NCBI GenBank assembly: GCA_028386065.3
Contig: JAKUCV010003316.1
Location: forward strand, 53,135 to 117,134
Length of the DNA: 64,000 bases
Reading direction: 5' to 3'
Source of the DNA: Turnera subulata
Lineage: Eukaryota > Streptophyta > Magnoliopsida > Malpighiales > Passifloraceae
Shown: piece after piece, positions 31,904-42,300 of the stretch
How the letters are laid out: every line of letters begins with the position of its first letter
Numbering within the stretch: the stretch's first letter is position 1
Notes under the pieces: model-generated
Database searches by the model: none
The model's input: the letters and a program-made list of their open reading frames with translations, nothing else
What the model was told of the DNA's origin: nothing
Program-made: the position numbers and the translations under genes

Positions 31904-32360
31904 CATGCAGTCAAGGCTACAAAAGTGTGTTGCATTGTCAACGATAGAAGCTGAGTTTATTGCAGCAACGAAAGCATGCAAGGAGTTGTTGTGGATGAAG
32001 AAGTTTTTAACTGAACTTGGATTCTCGCAAGACAATAATCAATTGTTTTGTGATAGTCAGAGTGCTATCCTTCTTATGAAGAATGCCATTATTCCTGCAG
32101 CCCGCCAATTCATTAACCATAGCCATATTCTAGTTAATGGCCGTATAGTGGATATACCAAGTTATCGCTGCAAACCCCGAGATCTTATTACAGTGAAGGA
32201 TGAACAAAAATCGAAAGATATGATTCAAAATTCACATGATTAGAACTCGAAAAGATCCATATAGAAGAGAATAGATCTGATATGCTGACAAAGACACTTC
32301 CAAGAGAGAAGTTTGAATTTTGCCGAGAAGTTGCAAGGATGGTGGATTCCCCATGTAGTC

Positions 32361-32375
32361 AGAAAGGGGGAGAAT
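32361..32375 (+). other. Copia polypurine tract
   Basis: AGAAAGGGGGAGAAT immediately in front of the LTR start TGCTAGG. Confidence 0.75.
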
Positions 32376-32746
32376 TGCTAGGTATTGTTTCCTCCACATG
32401 GATGGGGCCAACTTGAATTATTCAAAAAAGATAAAAGAAAAAATATCAAACAGAAAGGGACGAAGAAGGTGGCAGTAACTTTTTCGATTGACATAGTATT
32501 GGTAGTAGCCAGGGAGTATGGTGTTCAACTGTACCTCATGTTTCTCTACAGCAAAAGAAGAGGTGATGGCGACAGAACAATTTTGGAGGATATTTTTATA
32601 GCTGAATATGTGTACCATGATATACTGCACTAGAAGGTGAAAAAATGGAGCACATAATTGTTGCTTCAATCCCTATAAAAAGGGTGCAATCTTCAGTGCC
32701 AAAACACACAACGTAGAGTACAAAGAGTGAAGGAAAGATAGAGTGA

Positions 32747-33210
32747 GGGTTTTCGGGTTTTTTGGGCCCCTATGTTTAGTGGTTTGGCCAATTTGGTACC
32801 CCGACATTTTTTTTGGTCGGGCATATACCCCGAGATTATATAGGCAGGCCAAACGTATACCCCTGGTCAGGCACCTGCAGACGTGGAGGCTGCCCGGGGT
32901 ATTTTGCGCGTGTTACTGTAGCAAAACGACGTCATTTTAGAGGATTGGCTTTGAGTGAAGTGGGCCCCACTAGGCCACCTGTGTCCGATGTGGCATGAAA
33001 CGGTGTCGTTTTCTCACTTAAAACGACGTCGTTTTGCTACAGTAACACGCGCAAATATCCGGGCAGCCTCCACGTCAGCAGGTGCCTGACCAGGGGTATA
33101 CGTTTGGCCTGCCCATGCAATCTCGGGGTATATGCCCGGCCAAAAAAAAATGTCGGGGTACCAAATTGGCCAAACCACTAAACACAGGGGCCCAAAAAAC
33201 CCAAAAACCC
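32747..33210 (+). mobile_element. Foldback MITE with long inverted arms, probably Mutator-like
   Basis: The first roughly 190 bp (GGGTTTTCGGGTTTTTTGGG through GTCGGGCATATACCCCGAGA) recur inverted at the end (33120-33210), and the inner parts also pair (AAAACGACGTC... on both sides). Flanks GATAGAGTGA and GAGAGAGAGA agree at 8 of 10 bases, in keeping with a 9-10 bp target duplication. No coding capacity. Confidence 0.78.
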
Positions 33211-33651
33211 GAGAGAGAGAAAAAGAGAGGGAGAGTGTGAGAAAAAATATAGTCCTTCTTAAATCAGGAAGTGATAGAATAGTCCTTCATAATTTAGGAA
33301 GTGACAAAATAATGAGATAGTGATAGAATAGTCCTTCATAATTTAGGAAGTGACAAAATAATGCATCTCAGATTAGGAGTGACAAAATAGTAAGGAAAAT
33401 ACTTTTGGGGGTATTTTTAAGAAACACTTTTTGTGGGACACTATTTTGGGTAGAGCACTAGGTTTTATTTACCCCTAATTTTATTTTAGAAAAATCTCTT
33501 TTTGTAAGCCTACTATTTTGTAGTGGAAGTTTTCTGCAGGTTTAAACTTGTGGATGTAGCCCGATAAATTTTTGGGTGAACTACGTTAAATTCTTGTGTG
33601 CCATTTATTTTCTTGTTGATCATTATTCCGCAAGTGCCACTAGGACCAACA
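33211..33651 (+). other. Remainder of Copia LTR; no gene
   Basis: AT-rich, with three imperfect copies of a TAGTCCTTCATAATTTAGGAAGTGACAAAATAAT-type repeat; nothing coding is seen. Confidence 0.6.
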
Positions 33652-34343
33652 GAAAATTGGTTTTCTAAATTTCTCTGAATACCCGCTAACCTGGCTAGTG
33701 ACCTCCTCTTCCTTATATTAATATTTCCGAAAACTTCCTTATTCTACTGCTTCAATTTTTTCCTCAGGTCCTGAATGTTGGAAGAAACACTACCAACTTT
33801 GTGCCAGTGCTCAGCAATAAAATGCTGAAAGTCTGGGTGAGAGGGCCATGCCGCCTGGAATAGGAAATGCTTATTCAAAGGTATCGCCGGAGCTGCAGGA
33901 ATCTTAAGACTCACAAGTCTATGATCAAAACCCATTCGTGGTCTGTTAATGACCTCTATGAGCTCTAATCTTCCATTGTGAATTACATAAGAACCTGTCT
34001 ATTCTCTCATAATCCCCTCCCCTATGCCAGGTAAACTTACTGCCCCTAGCTCCCATATCTAGTAAACCAGTCACCGAAATACAATCAATAAATTTCTTAG
34101 TTGCTACTCCTCTCCTTCCGGTTCTGTTTTTCCTTTCCTCACCTGCCAGAATAGTATTAAAATCATCCCCTACTAACCAAGGTTCAAAAATTCCAACTCC
34201 TATTACCTCCAAATTCCTCCAAAGGAAAGTCTTCTATTCTTCCTGTGGACTACCATAAATTGCAGTGAATAAAAGAGGAATTCGGTATCACAACTTTGGT
34301 CTGAATCACCCTATCTTCATTTCATAAAATCCAAATTCCCCAG
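33652..34343 (-). pseudogene. L1-type LINE ORF2, endonuclease domain and beyond (segment 1)
   Basis: On the minus strand: PWLVGDDFNTILAGEE, then DMGARGSKFTWHRG and YERIDRFLCN, the signature blocks of plant L1 endonucleases (catalytic GDFN; FTW; ERLDR). It continues through GFDHRLVSLKIP into the region before RT and ends at 33652, where the Copia LTR starts. The first catalytic part of the endonuclease lies about 15.6 kb away at 49916-50116, because a Tat element has inserted at 34344. Several stops and shifts make it non-functional. Confidence 0.87.
34339..34343 (+). other. Target-site duplication, left copy (CCCAG)
   Basis: CCCAG directly before the Tat LTR; the same five bases follow the right LTR at 49916-49920. 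Confidence 0.9.
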
Positions 34344-35222
34344 TGTTTACACCAAGACCAAAATCGTAAAGGCCCATTTGTTTGGTCCAAAACCAATGTC
34401 CACTACAGGTCCAAGATCAGCGTCATCCGTAGGTCCAGGACCGATGTCATCCGCAGGTCCAAGCCCGATGTCATCCACAGGTCCAAGACCGATGTCATCC
34501 ACAGGTCTAGGACCGATGTTATTCATCGGGCTAGGATGCCTTGGTTCACTCGTCTTTCGTTGGACTAAGCCTGATATCCAATACAGGTTGGGGACGGTAG
34601 ATGGGGATTGGTATCTTTCTAAGTCCGATGTTTTAAGCTGGTCTTCCTTGGGCTTGAATTCGAATTGTGCAAGGATTGGCTTGTGATCAGGAAATTCCAC
34701 AGGTCGCTAGAGCCTGCGCAATCTTCTATGATTCCTTTTCGTATTTGAAAGTTTAAAGGGGAAAGACTCGGGATTAGAGGATATCCTTCGTGTGATGTTT
34801 AGAATTTGAAATAAGGTTTTGATGCGGTTTTGGATTTTATCAATTGTCTAGGGATAGCCTATTTAAGGTTATGGATAACGCTTGTACCGGGATGGCAAAT
34901 TTCTCAATGAAAGAACAATTTTTACCTTTTATTAGTTTATCATTATCATGCTTTCTTAGTTTAGTGTAACTTAGAAAACCCAAAACACAAAACCCGATTT
35001 AGGGCGTTTGACGTTCGTCCGTTCGGCCTTTCATTCAAAGGTCGGATTCGGTTGTCGGTCTGGCCTTTTCATCGGTCGGATCGGCAGGTTAGCATCAAAA
35101 CCCAGTCCAGGACGCGCGACACCGTCCGTTCGGCCTTTCAACGGTCGAATCTGGTCATCGGTTTGGCTCATCAAACAGTCGAATCCGTGAGTTGAGGGTC
35201 GCTCGCTGTTCGTGCGCGAACA
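34344..35222 (+). repeat. 5' LTR of the Tat element (879 bp)
   Basis: TGTTTACACC...GCGAACA. Contains about four copies of a 24-bp repeat (TCATCC.CAGGTCCAAGACCGATG) at 34425-34525 and a TATTTAAG TATA-like site near 34858. Confidence 0.92.
34425..34525 (+). repeat. 24-bp minisatellite inside the LTR
   Basis: Four tandem units of the form TCATCC(A/G)CAGGTCCAAG then (C/A)CCGATG; the same array is at 49118-49218 in the 3' LTR. On the minus strand it reads as repeated DDIGLGPV-like peptide, a by-product of the repeat. Confidence 0.8.
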
Positions 35223-35243
35223 GTTTTTGGCACGCCCGGTGGG
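35223..35243 (+). other. Primer-binding region of the Tat element
   Basis: GTTTTTGGCACGCCCGGTGG directly follows the LTR end. TTGGCACGCCCGGTGGGAC is the form commonly seen after Tat-lineage LTRs. Confidence 0.7.
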
Positions 35244-35281
35244 ACCCACGTTCCACTACAGAAGAAGTCTGAGCATTAACC

Positions 35282-36642
35282 ATGCCCGAGACGAGAAGTC
35301 AGCAGCTCCGAAAGGCTGTAGAGGAGATCGTTCTGGCCAGGAGAGCGATCAATGAGGAACAGAAGCAGCCAGGCTTCACTGGTGCTCTAGCGAGCGCCAA
35401 GCGACGCGAGGTAGGCGATCGACAGGCTCAACTTGAGCAGCTGCATGGAAAAGCCAAGATAGAGACATTGATCAAAGAGGTCAAAGATTCGCTACGCGGC
35501 CAAAGCAAGGCCGAAGTCGTGGCGGAGTTGCCAGCCGGCCAGGGTAAGGCTGTAGCAGATCAGTCAGCCAGCCTGTGTAAGGCTGACGGGAAGAGGAAGG
35601 TCGGTGAGGATAATCCATTCGTCGAGGGAGATCCTGTTGAGGTAGAATATGAAGAAGAAGGGGCAGATGACTCGCATTACAGTTCGCCTTCTCCTACCAA
35701 GATTCTTCATTTTGGGAGGCCTTCAGCACAGCGGGCAGGTACTGCATATGTCCATATGGCAGAGTCCTCTGCCGCACAGCAGGCGTCCAGGTATGAAAGG
35801 CCTATCCTCACGGAGGGCCAGTTAGCTGCAATTGCAACCTCGGTAGAGGAGCAGAACCTTCGACTGGCCAAGAGATGGAGGTACGACTGGCGAACATGAT
35901 GAAAGCCACCATTAGCACATCCATTAGTACAGCCATGCAACAGGTTCATCAGAGGGTGGAGCGACTGGAGTCCTCTGTCATTCAACCACGGGTTACTAAT
36001 CCGCCTGTTCCCCAGCATAATAACAATGTTGTTTTGCCTAACCAGCTTCTTGCAGGGAATCATCCAGGTGGCGTTCTAAGGGCAGAGTGGCGGTTAACCC
36101 AGGAAGGGGCACAAATTGACGCCGAACAGGCCATAGGGGGCGTCCGTGGTGGAGCCCAATTGAATGCCCCAAGGGTTGGCCACCAAGGCCAGCCACATGT
36201 TCCGGTAGAGAACAATCTTTGGGGTTATCAGCCTCAGGGTGTTGGAGGACATCAGCCGCAAGGTGGGGGAGGTACAGACGACCTGAACAATGGCCCCCAA
36301 CAACCGCCGCTCGTCCAGGCTGTTGGCAATAACGGCCCACCTTTTAATGGCGCCAATCAGGGACCCTTCAATCCCAATATGGTTCCCCGGTATGACAATT
36401 ATAACCAGGGGGGCAATGGCGTTTTCAATCAAAATCAGAGAGGGTTTCACTACAACGTTGCCCCCGAAGTAAACCAGGGGGGCAACGGGCCTTTCCATCA
36501 GATGAGAGGCCTCAACCCAGAAGGTTACTTCTATGGAAGGGAGATCCCCGTGGAGCAGCCTTTACCGGTACAGCAACCCCCGCGCATGCACCAGCCTTTG
36601 CCATTCCAACAACTGGTGCATCAGCCAGGGGTCGATCGTTAG
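35282..36642 (+). pseudogene. Tat gag, N-terminal region (frame change near 35870)
   Basis: ATG at 35282 (ACCATGCC context) opens a 205-codon frame rich in K, E and Q that runs out at 35899; the protein carries on in another frame from 35875, so about one base is missing near 35870. The second frame is a Q/N/G/P-rich low-complexity region (QGGNG, QPQGVGGHQPQG) that ends at a TAG at 36640. Low-complexity leaders of this kind precede the gag core in Tat elements. The TAG is followed by CAGCTG and sits in a glutamine-rich run. Confidence 0.8.
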
Positions 36643-38232
36643 CAGCTGGTTGAGGTTTTGCAGCAGCTTGGTATAGAGGTGAGGCCAGGCGCACGCTACA
36701 CCTATGGGCAGCCTTACCCAGAATGGGTCGATCGAGTTCATGTTTTTCCCCAAGGTTTCCGGAAACCTGACTTCAGCCAGTTCTCAGGGGAGGGCCAGGT
36801 TACAACGATGGAGCATATAGCCAAATTTTTTTCGCAGTGCGGCGATATTAATATTAACCCGTTTATGAAGCTGCGTTTGTTTGGTGAGACTCTGACAGGT
36901 GTCGCCTTCCATTGGTACTCCACTCTACCGGCAGGGTCGGTGCAGGCTTGGGAGCAGATGGAGAACTTGTTCCACGAGCAATTCTTCAGGAGTTTGGAGG
37001 AGGTGACCTTGGCAGACTTAGCTCGTGTGGCCCAGCAGTATGGCGAGCCAGTCTTGGAATACGTAGGTCGGTTCCGTGGCTTCCGACTGAAATGTAAGAC
37101 TCAAATCCCTGAGAGAGATGCAGTGCAGATATTGATGAACGGCCTCCAATGGGAATTGAGGAAAAAGGTTATTGGGGCGAGGTTTACTGACGTGGGTCAG
37201 TTTACAGAGGAAGTAAGCAGAATTGAAAAGCTGGCCAATTCAAAGGTCAAAGTTAAACACGCCAAGGCTTCTTACTTCAGAGATTCTAAGGATTTGGCAT
37301 ATGCAGAGATCGATTACCAGGAGGAAGAAAGTGGGGCCTCTGCTGAGGAAAAAGTTTGCTTGGCAGAAATCAAGACTGGCCGACCGTTTCAGTGTCCTGC
37401 CTTGAAGAAGGTGAAGGCGAAGGAAGAGGTCCCCACCAATCGACAACAACAAAGGCCTAATGGGGGGAAATGGAAATCCGATCAACGGCCGTTCGCTTTC
37501 GACATAACGAAGGCCGGTGAGATTTTTGATCAATTGCTTGCTAATGGCCAGATTACTTTGCAGGAGAACCACAAGATACCGACTGAAGCCGAGATAGCAG
37601 GCAAACTGTATTGCAAATGGCATGACAGGTGGAGCCATGATACCAATCACTGCACCACCTTCCGCCGACAGATCCAACAGGCCATAGATTCGGGGCGTTT
37701 GATTTTTCCCATGCAGGTGGATACTGATCCTTTTCCACAACGGTCTGCTTCGGTAAACATGGTAGCCTTTTTACCTCCTAAGCCACCCCTCGGGGCTGGC
37801 TATGCTAAGAAGGCACCTCGTGATTCCCCCAGGCCTCAGTTGGAGGTCGTTGGAGCAGAGAAGGTGAAAGCTATTCAGATGAACTATGAAGTGACCCGCT
37901 GTTCTGAGTGTAGGAGGGTCAACCCAGGAGTACAGTTGCGTTCCGAGGTAGTGGATAATAGGCCCCCATCCAGAATGAAGAGGCCTATCGTTCCCAGAGA
38001 TGATAAGTGGCATATAAACCAGCCAAGAGAACCATTCAGGCATGCACAGCCTAGTTCTCCCCGGGAGCATTTGAGGGATTTGGAGTCACGGTTTGAAAGG
38101 TTTAGACTCACCAAAACCCAAAAAAGGCGGATGCAGAGATTGCGGCACGAGCTGGGTGTCAGCCATCCCATACCCCTGAAGAGAATAGGGGTGGAGAGAA
38201 CACCGATGGAGTCAGGCTCAAAGAAAAATTAG
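36643..38232 (+). CDS. Tat gag core (capsid-like domain)
   Basis: Same frame as the preceding segment after the TAG. It holds the Retrotrans_gag-type block: FSGEGQVTTMEHIAKFF, a FHWYSTLPAGSVQAWEQ stretch and RRSL-type helices (FFRSLEEVTLADLARV), then YCKWHDRWSHDTNHC, a zinc-binding-like Cys/His cluster. Gag packages the RNA into particles in the cytoplasm. The frame ends at TAG 38230, after which the same frame continues into the protease. Over 500 codons without another stop suggests recent activity. Confidence 0.85.
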   Translation, partial: QLVEVLQQLGIEVRPGARYTYGQPYPEWVDRVHVFPQGFRKPDFSQFSGEGQVTTMEHIAKFFSQCGDININPFMKLRLFGETLTGVAFHWYSTLPAGSVQAWEQMENLFHEQFFRSLEEVTLADLARVAQQYGEPVLEYVGRFRGFRLKCKTQIPERDAVQILMNGLQWELRKKVIGARFTDVGQFTEEVSRIEKLANSKVKVKHAKASYFRDSKDLAYAEIDYQEEESGASAEEKVCLAEIKTGRPFQCPALKKVKAKEEVPTNRQQQRPNGGKWKSDQRPFAFDITKAGEIFDQLLANGQITLQENHKIPTEAEIAGKLYCKWHDRWSHDTNHCTTFRRQIQQAIDSGRLIFPMQVDTDPFPQRSASVNMVAFLPPKPPLGAGYAKKAPRDSPRPQLEVVGAEKVKAIQMNYEVTRCSECRRVNPGVQLRSEVVDNRPPSRMKRPIVPRDDKWHINQPREPFRHAQPSSPREHLRDLESRFERFRLTKTQKRRMQRLRHELGVSHPIPLKRIGVERTPMESGSKKN

Positions 38233-39345
38233 GGTTTTGGAAAGTCTGTGGCACAGAGACTTGGTGGTCGGCTTCAGCGACCGGTGAGAGAGAGATTGGG
38301 TGATCGGTCCCGAAGACCGGTCATAGAGAGGTTGGGGCGATATGAAAGCCCGGTGGCCCATTCTTCAAATTCCAAAGCACAGTCGAAGGCCCGAGGACCG
38401 GCAAGGAAGGAGACCAGGCCACAGACCAAGGCTTGGGTTCCTAAGCGAAAACCTGTGAATCTTGTAGAGCTGCTGGAAGAAGACGACTCTTTACTTGAAG
38501 GGTCAGAAGGCGATAATGAAATGCCACAGGCCATACAATTTGGTTCCCTTCCGGAGAAGGCACCAATCAATATGACCTTTGTGTTTCCTTTCTCTTTCAG
38601 TGCAAGGCCTGACCAGCCTTCATCCCTGGAAGGTGATGTGGAGGAAGACCAAGAACCTGTTGCAATGATGTCTTTTCAGAATACGAAGGTCTCTCTTCCC
38701 AGGGGCGAGCAGTTCCCGTGTCCTGCCCAGAATGGAATATATCACTTAAAACCATTGTATATTTCTGTTTCAATGTTTGGCAGGCAGGTTTCAAAGGTGA
38801 TGGTCGATGGAGGGGCAGCTCTTAATATATTGCCATTTTCCGCCTTTAAGAAGATTGGCTGTGAGCAGAAGGACTTGCTTCCTTCGGACTTGACTATGGT
38901 TTCATTTGTTGGGCAGCCGACAAAGGCTGCAGGCGTCTTTGCAGTAGACCTTGAGGTTGGCTCTAAAGCCTCGAAAACGGCTTTCTTTGTTGTCCGAGAG
39001 AAGACGTCGTATAACGGCCTGTTAGGCCGAGACTGGATTCACGCGAATATGGCAGTCCCATCGACCCTTCACCAGATGCTCATTATGTGGAATGAGAAAG
39101 GTGAGACAGAGGTCGTCAAGGGAGACCAATTTCACCCGTCGGTAAGCCAAAATTTTGCCGATGCTTGGTATTTTCAGGAGGGTCTTGGTCCAATCCATTT
39201 TGAAGGGGAGACGTCAGAAGGCAAACCGGCCAGATATTTAATGACAAGGCCGAAGTCTCTTGTGGAGCCTCTTCCCATGTCATCAGCTATGCCAACGCAA
39301 CCTGCCCGTGTTGGCCCAATCATTGAAGAGATTGATGGATTGTGA
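38233..39345 (+). CDS. Tat protease region
   Basis: In the same frame as gag. The aspartic protease motif is MVDGGAALNILP near 38800 (the D-G-G/S-A catalytic loop), followed by LLGRDWIHA near 39020, the usual second block. The N-terminal half is basic and repetitive (RLGG, RPV.ERLG). The frame ends at 39345 with GL and TGA, and pol continues in the next frame, with an 86-bp overlap. Confidence 0.85.
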   Translation, partial: GFGKSVAQRLGGRLQRPVRERLGDRSRRPVIERLGRYESPVAHSSNSKAQSKARGPARKETRPQTKAWVPKRKPVNLVELLEEDDSLLEGSEGDNEMPQAIQFGSLPEKAPINMTFVFPFSFSARPDQPSSLEGDVEEDQEPVAMMSFQNTKVSLPRGEQFPCPAQNGIYHLKPLYISVSMFGRQVSKVMVDGGAALNILPFSAFKKIGCEQKDLLPSDLTMVSFVGQPTKAAGVFAVDLEVGSKASKTAFFVVREKTSYNGLLGRDWIHANMAVPSTLHQMLIMWNEKGETEVVKGDQFHPSVSQNFADAWYFQEGLGPIHFEGETSEGKPARYLMTRPKSLVEPLPMSSAMPTQPARVGPIIEEIDGL

Positions 39346-42300
39346 ATCTGATGTTTGTATGCAGGCTATTTGGCGAGCTGCAGCACTTCTTGCAGTGGAA
39401 GTTGTGAACGCCGAATGCTTACGTGAGGAAGATGAGGAAGAGGGAGTCGGGACCAATGTGGAGGAAGACCTTCCTCCAGCCCCAAGGAAAATGGAGGACG
39501 ATCCTGCTGAAGTACAAGACCCTCTAGAGGAGGTAAACCTGGGCACCAGTGAGGACCAGCGCCCGACCTATGTTAGCGGAATTCTAGAGCCACAGATCAA
39601 AATCCCGCTGATTGAGTTGTTAAGGGAGTACAAAGATTGTTTTGCTTGGGATTACCATGAGATGCCTGGGCTGGATAGGAACCTGGTGGAGCATCGGCTG
39701 CCTACCAAGCTGGGTTTTAAACCATACAAGCAGAGGCCGAGAAGGATGTCACCAGGTGTTGAAGAGGCAGTAAAAATGGAGATTGATTGGTTGCTAAAGG
39801 CCGGTTTTATTAGAACGGCCAGGTATGTGGAATGGCTTTCGAACATTGTTCCTGTTTTGAAAAAGAATGGAAAGCTACGAGTATATGTAGACCTTAGGAA
39901 CTTGAACTTGGCCACACCGAAAGATGAATATCCCATGCTGATGGCGGACATGCTTGTTGATTCGGCAGCTGGCAACGAGCTCTTGAGCTTCATGGATGGT
40001 TATTCTGGGTATAACCAAATCTATATCACTGAGGAAGATGTCCACAAGACCGCCTTTCGCTGCCCTGGTGCGATCGGGACTTATGAGTGGTTGATGATGC
40101 CTTTTGGTCTTATAAATGCAGGTGCCACTTACCAGCGGGCGATGAATCTGATATTCCATGACTTGATCGGCCTTTTCCTCCAGGTCTATATCGACGATAT
40201 CGTGGTAAAGTCAAAGAAGAAGGGAGACCATTTGGGGCATTTGAGGCTGGTTTTTGACAGAATGCGCACCCATGGGTTAAAATTAAACCCCCTCAAGTGT
40301 GCCTTTGGCGTTCGTGCTGGTAATTTTTTGGGATTCCTTGTGCATCAAAGAGGCATCGAAGTGGACAAGAATAGGGCCAGAGCAATTATACAGGCTTGGC
40401 CGCCATCTAACAAGAAGGAGTTGCAACGGTTGCTCGGCCAAGTCAACTTTTTGAGGAGGTTCATCTCTAATCTGGCCGGGCGGACGACTTCTTTTAGTCG
40501 CTTGTTACGTTTAAAAGATGGAGATGAGTTTGTGTGGGGTGATGATGAACAGGCGGCTTTTGATGATTTAAAAAGGTACTTAACTAAGCCGCCAGTACTT
40601 ATGCCTCCGGTCCCTGGTAAGCCGTTGCTTTTGTATATATCGGCTACTGATGTTTCAATTGGGGGGCTGTTGGCACAGGAAAACGCAGACGGCTATGAGC
40701 AGGCCGTTTATTACTTAAGCCGTTCAGTGACTGATGTGGAGCGCAGGTATACTCCCATTGAACGGCTGTGTCTATCTCTATTCCATGCATGTACTAAGCT
40801 TCGATGGTACTTATTGCCAACTATTGTTTATGTTGTTTGTCAAACTGATATAATAAAATACATATTGTCTAGGCCAATCATGCGGAATAGGATTGGCCGG
40901 TGGGTCTTGGCACTTTCTGAGTTTTCACTGAAGTATGTTGCACAGAAGGCCGTTAAAGGACAGGCTTTAGCGGACTTTTTGGCAGACCACCCTACAGAAG
41001 GGCTGGGGTCCTCACCGGTGGGGATAATGCGGGTCGCTGCGGGGGCGTGGCTGTTACATTATGACGGCTCGAAGACAAGAAACGGGGCTGGTGCGGGTAT
41101 CCACATCACATCACCTGACGGTTGGCAGACTCGGATGTCTTTTCTCTTGGACTTCCCCTGTTCCAATAATCAGGCAGAATACGAGGCTCTGATCATTGGG
41201 ATGGAGGTCCTCATCGAGTTGGGGGCATCAGTGGTGGCGGCTAAAGGAGATTCCATGCTAGTCACTGCTCAATTCTCGGGCGAGTACAAATGTGCTAACC
41301 CTGTCTTGGCCAGGTACCGCGAAAGGGTCAGGGAATTAGCCGGCCTATTTTTGGAGTTCGAGTTAACCTTCTGCGTCCGAGACTTGAATGTTGAAGCTAA
41401 TGAGTTGGCGCAGCATGGTTCGGGTTATAGGGAAGCTTGGGAGAACTGCAGTGGGGTGGCCGTGATTAGAAGGAGTTCTCCATCTGTCTCTCTTACTGTA
41501 GAATCATCGATTTCGCTTGCAAATGGCTCAGAAGAGGTCATCGACCATCCAGGCCAGCTTTCCTTGTTTGTTTCAGGTACTAGCTTGGAGGATTGGCGGA
41601 GGGAAATCATCGATTACTTACAGGATCCAAGTTCTCCGGCTGATAAGAAGACAATGAGGAGGGCCGTGGATTACGTTTTGCTCGCCGGAGTGCTCTATAA
41701 GAGGGACCGGTGTGGAGTTTTGCTCAGGTGTCTTGATCCAAAGGAGGCATTCCTTGTCCTCGCCGAAATTCATGAAGGTGTGTGTGGAGCCCATCAGGCT
41801 GGTAGAAAGATGGCGTGGCAGGTTCGTACCCAAGGCTATTTTTGGCCATCTCTCATCAAGGATTGTGAAGACTTTGCAAGTGGGTGTGAGGAGTGTCAGC
41901 GACATGCTCCCATCCGACACATCCCAGTGCAAGAGCTGTCGTCCGTAGTCAAGCCTTGGCCCTTTAGGGGATGGGCTATCGATGCCATCGGGATGATCTA
42001 TCCACCCTCATCCAAGGGCCATCAATATATCTTAGTAGCTACCGACTACTTTACTAAATGGCCTGAGGCAGCAGCTGTGAAGTCTGTTGATCAGGATTCT
42101 GTCATGCAGTTCATCAAGCATCATATTATCCACAGGTTTGGTACTCCAGAGACCATTACGACGGATCAAGCGAAAGCCTTCACAGGGGAGAAGATCGTGC
42201 ATTTTGCAAGAGAGTATGGTTTTCGTTTCCTTCGGTCATCCCCCTATTATGCACAGGCTAATGGTCAGGCGGAGGCGACGAATAAAACCTTGATCTTGAA

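Larger units (their letters stand above)
31345..32300 (+). pseudogene. Copia RNase H split by a Cassandra-like LTR
   Basis: The first part ends GYLINFSGGAVSW at about 31408; the second resumes at 31904 with [19 protein letters not shown] and [16 protein letters not shown], then LFCDSQSAI. Together these are the ordinary Tork-type RNase H motifs. The separated parts flank 31409-31903 exactly. Confidence 0.87.
29422..33651 (+). mobile_element. Decayed Ty1/Copia element (Tork/Tnt1-like), 5' truncated
   Basis: Domains run in Copia order: integrase (partial), reverse transcriptase, RNase H, polypurine tract, 3' LTR. Gag, protease, the front of integrase and the 5' LTR are missing because the piece starts at the junction with the preceding LTR. 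Stops and frame changes interrupt pol. Two later insertions sit inside: a Cassandra-like LTR in RNase H and a foldback element in the 3' LTR. Beyond 33651 the sequence returns to a LINE, which was probably the insertion target. Confidence 0.87.
32376..33651 (+). repeat. 3' LTR of the Copia element, interrupted by a foldback element
   Basis: Starts TGCTAGG after the polypurine tract and ends GGACCAACA. A TATA-like TATAAAAA lies at 32674. After the inserted element (32747-33210), the second part has imperfect repeats of GATAGAATAGTCCTTCATAA at 33240-33370. The 5' LTR is absent, so its ends cannot be checked against a partner. Confidence 0.7.

Noticed and set aside
34347..34700. Minus-strand frame with repeated DDIGLGP in the Tat LTR
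   Set aside because: Product of the 24-bp minisatellite; present in both LTRs.
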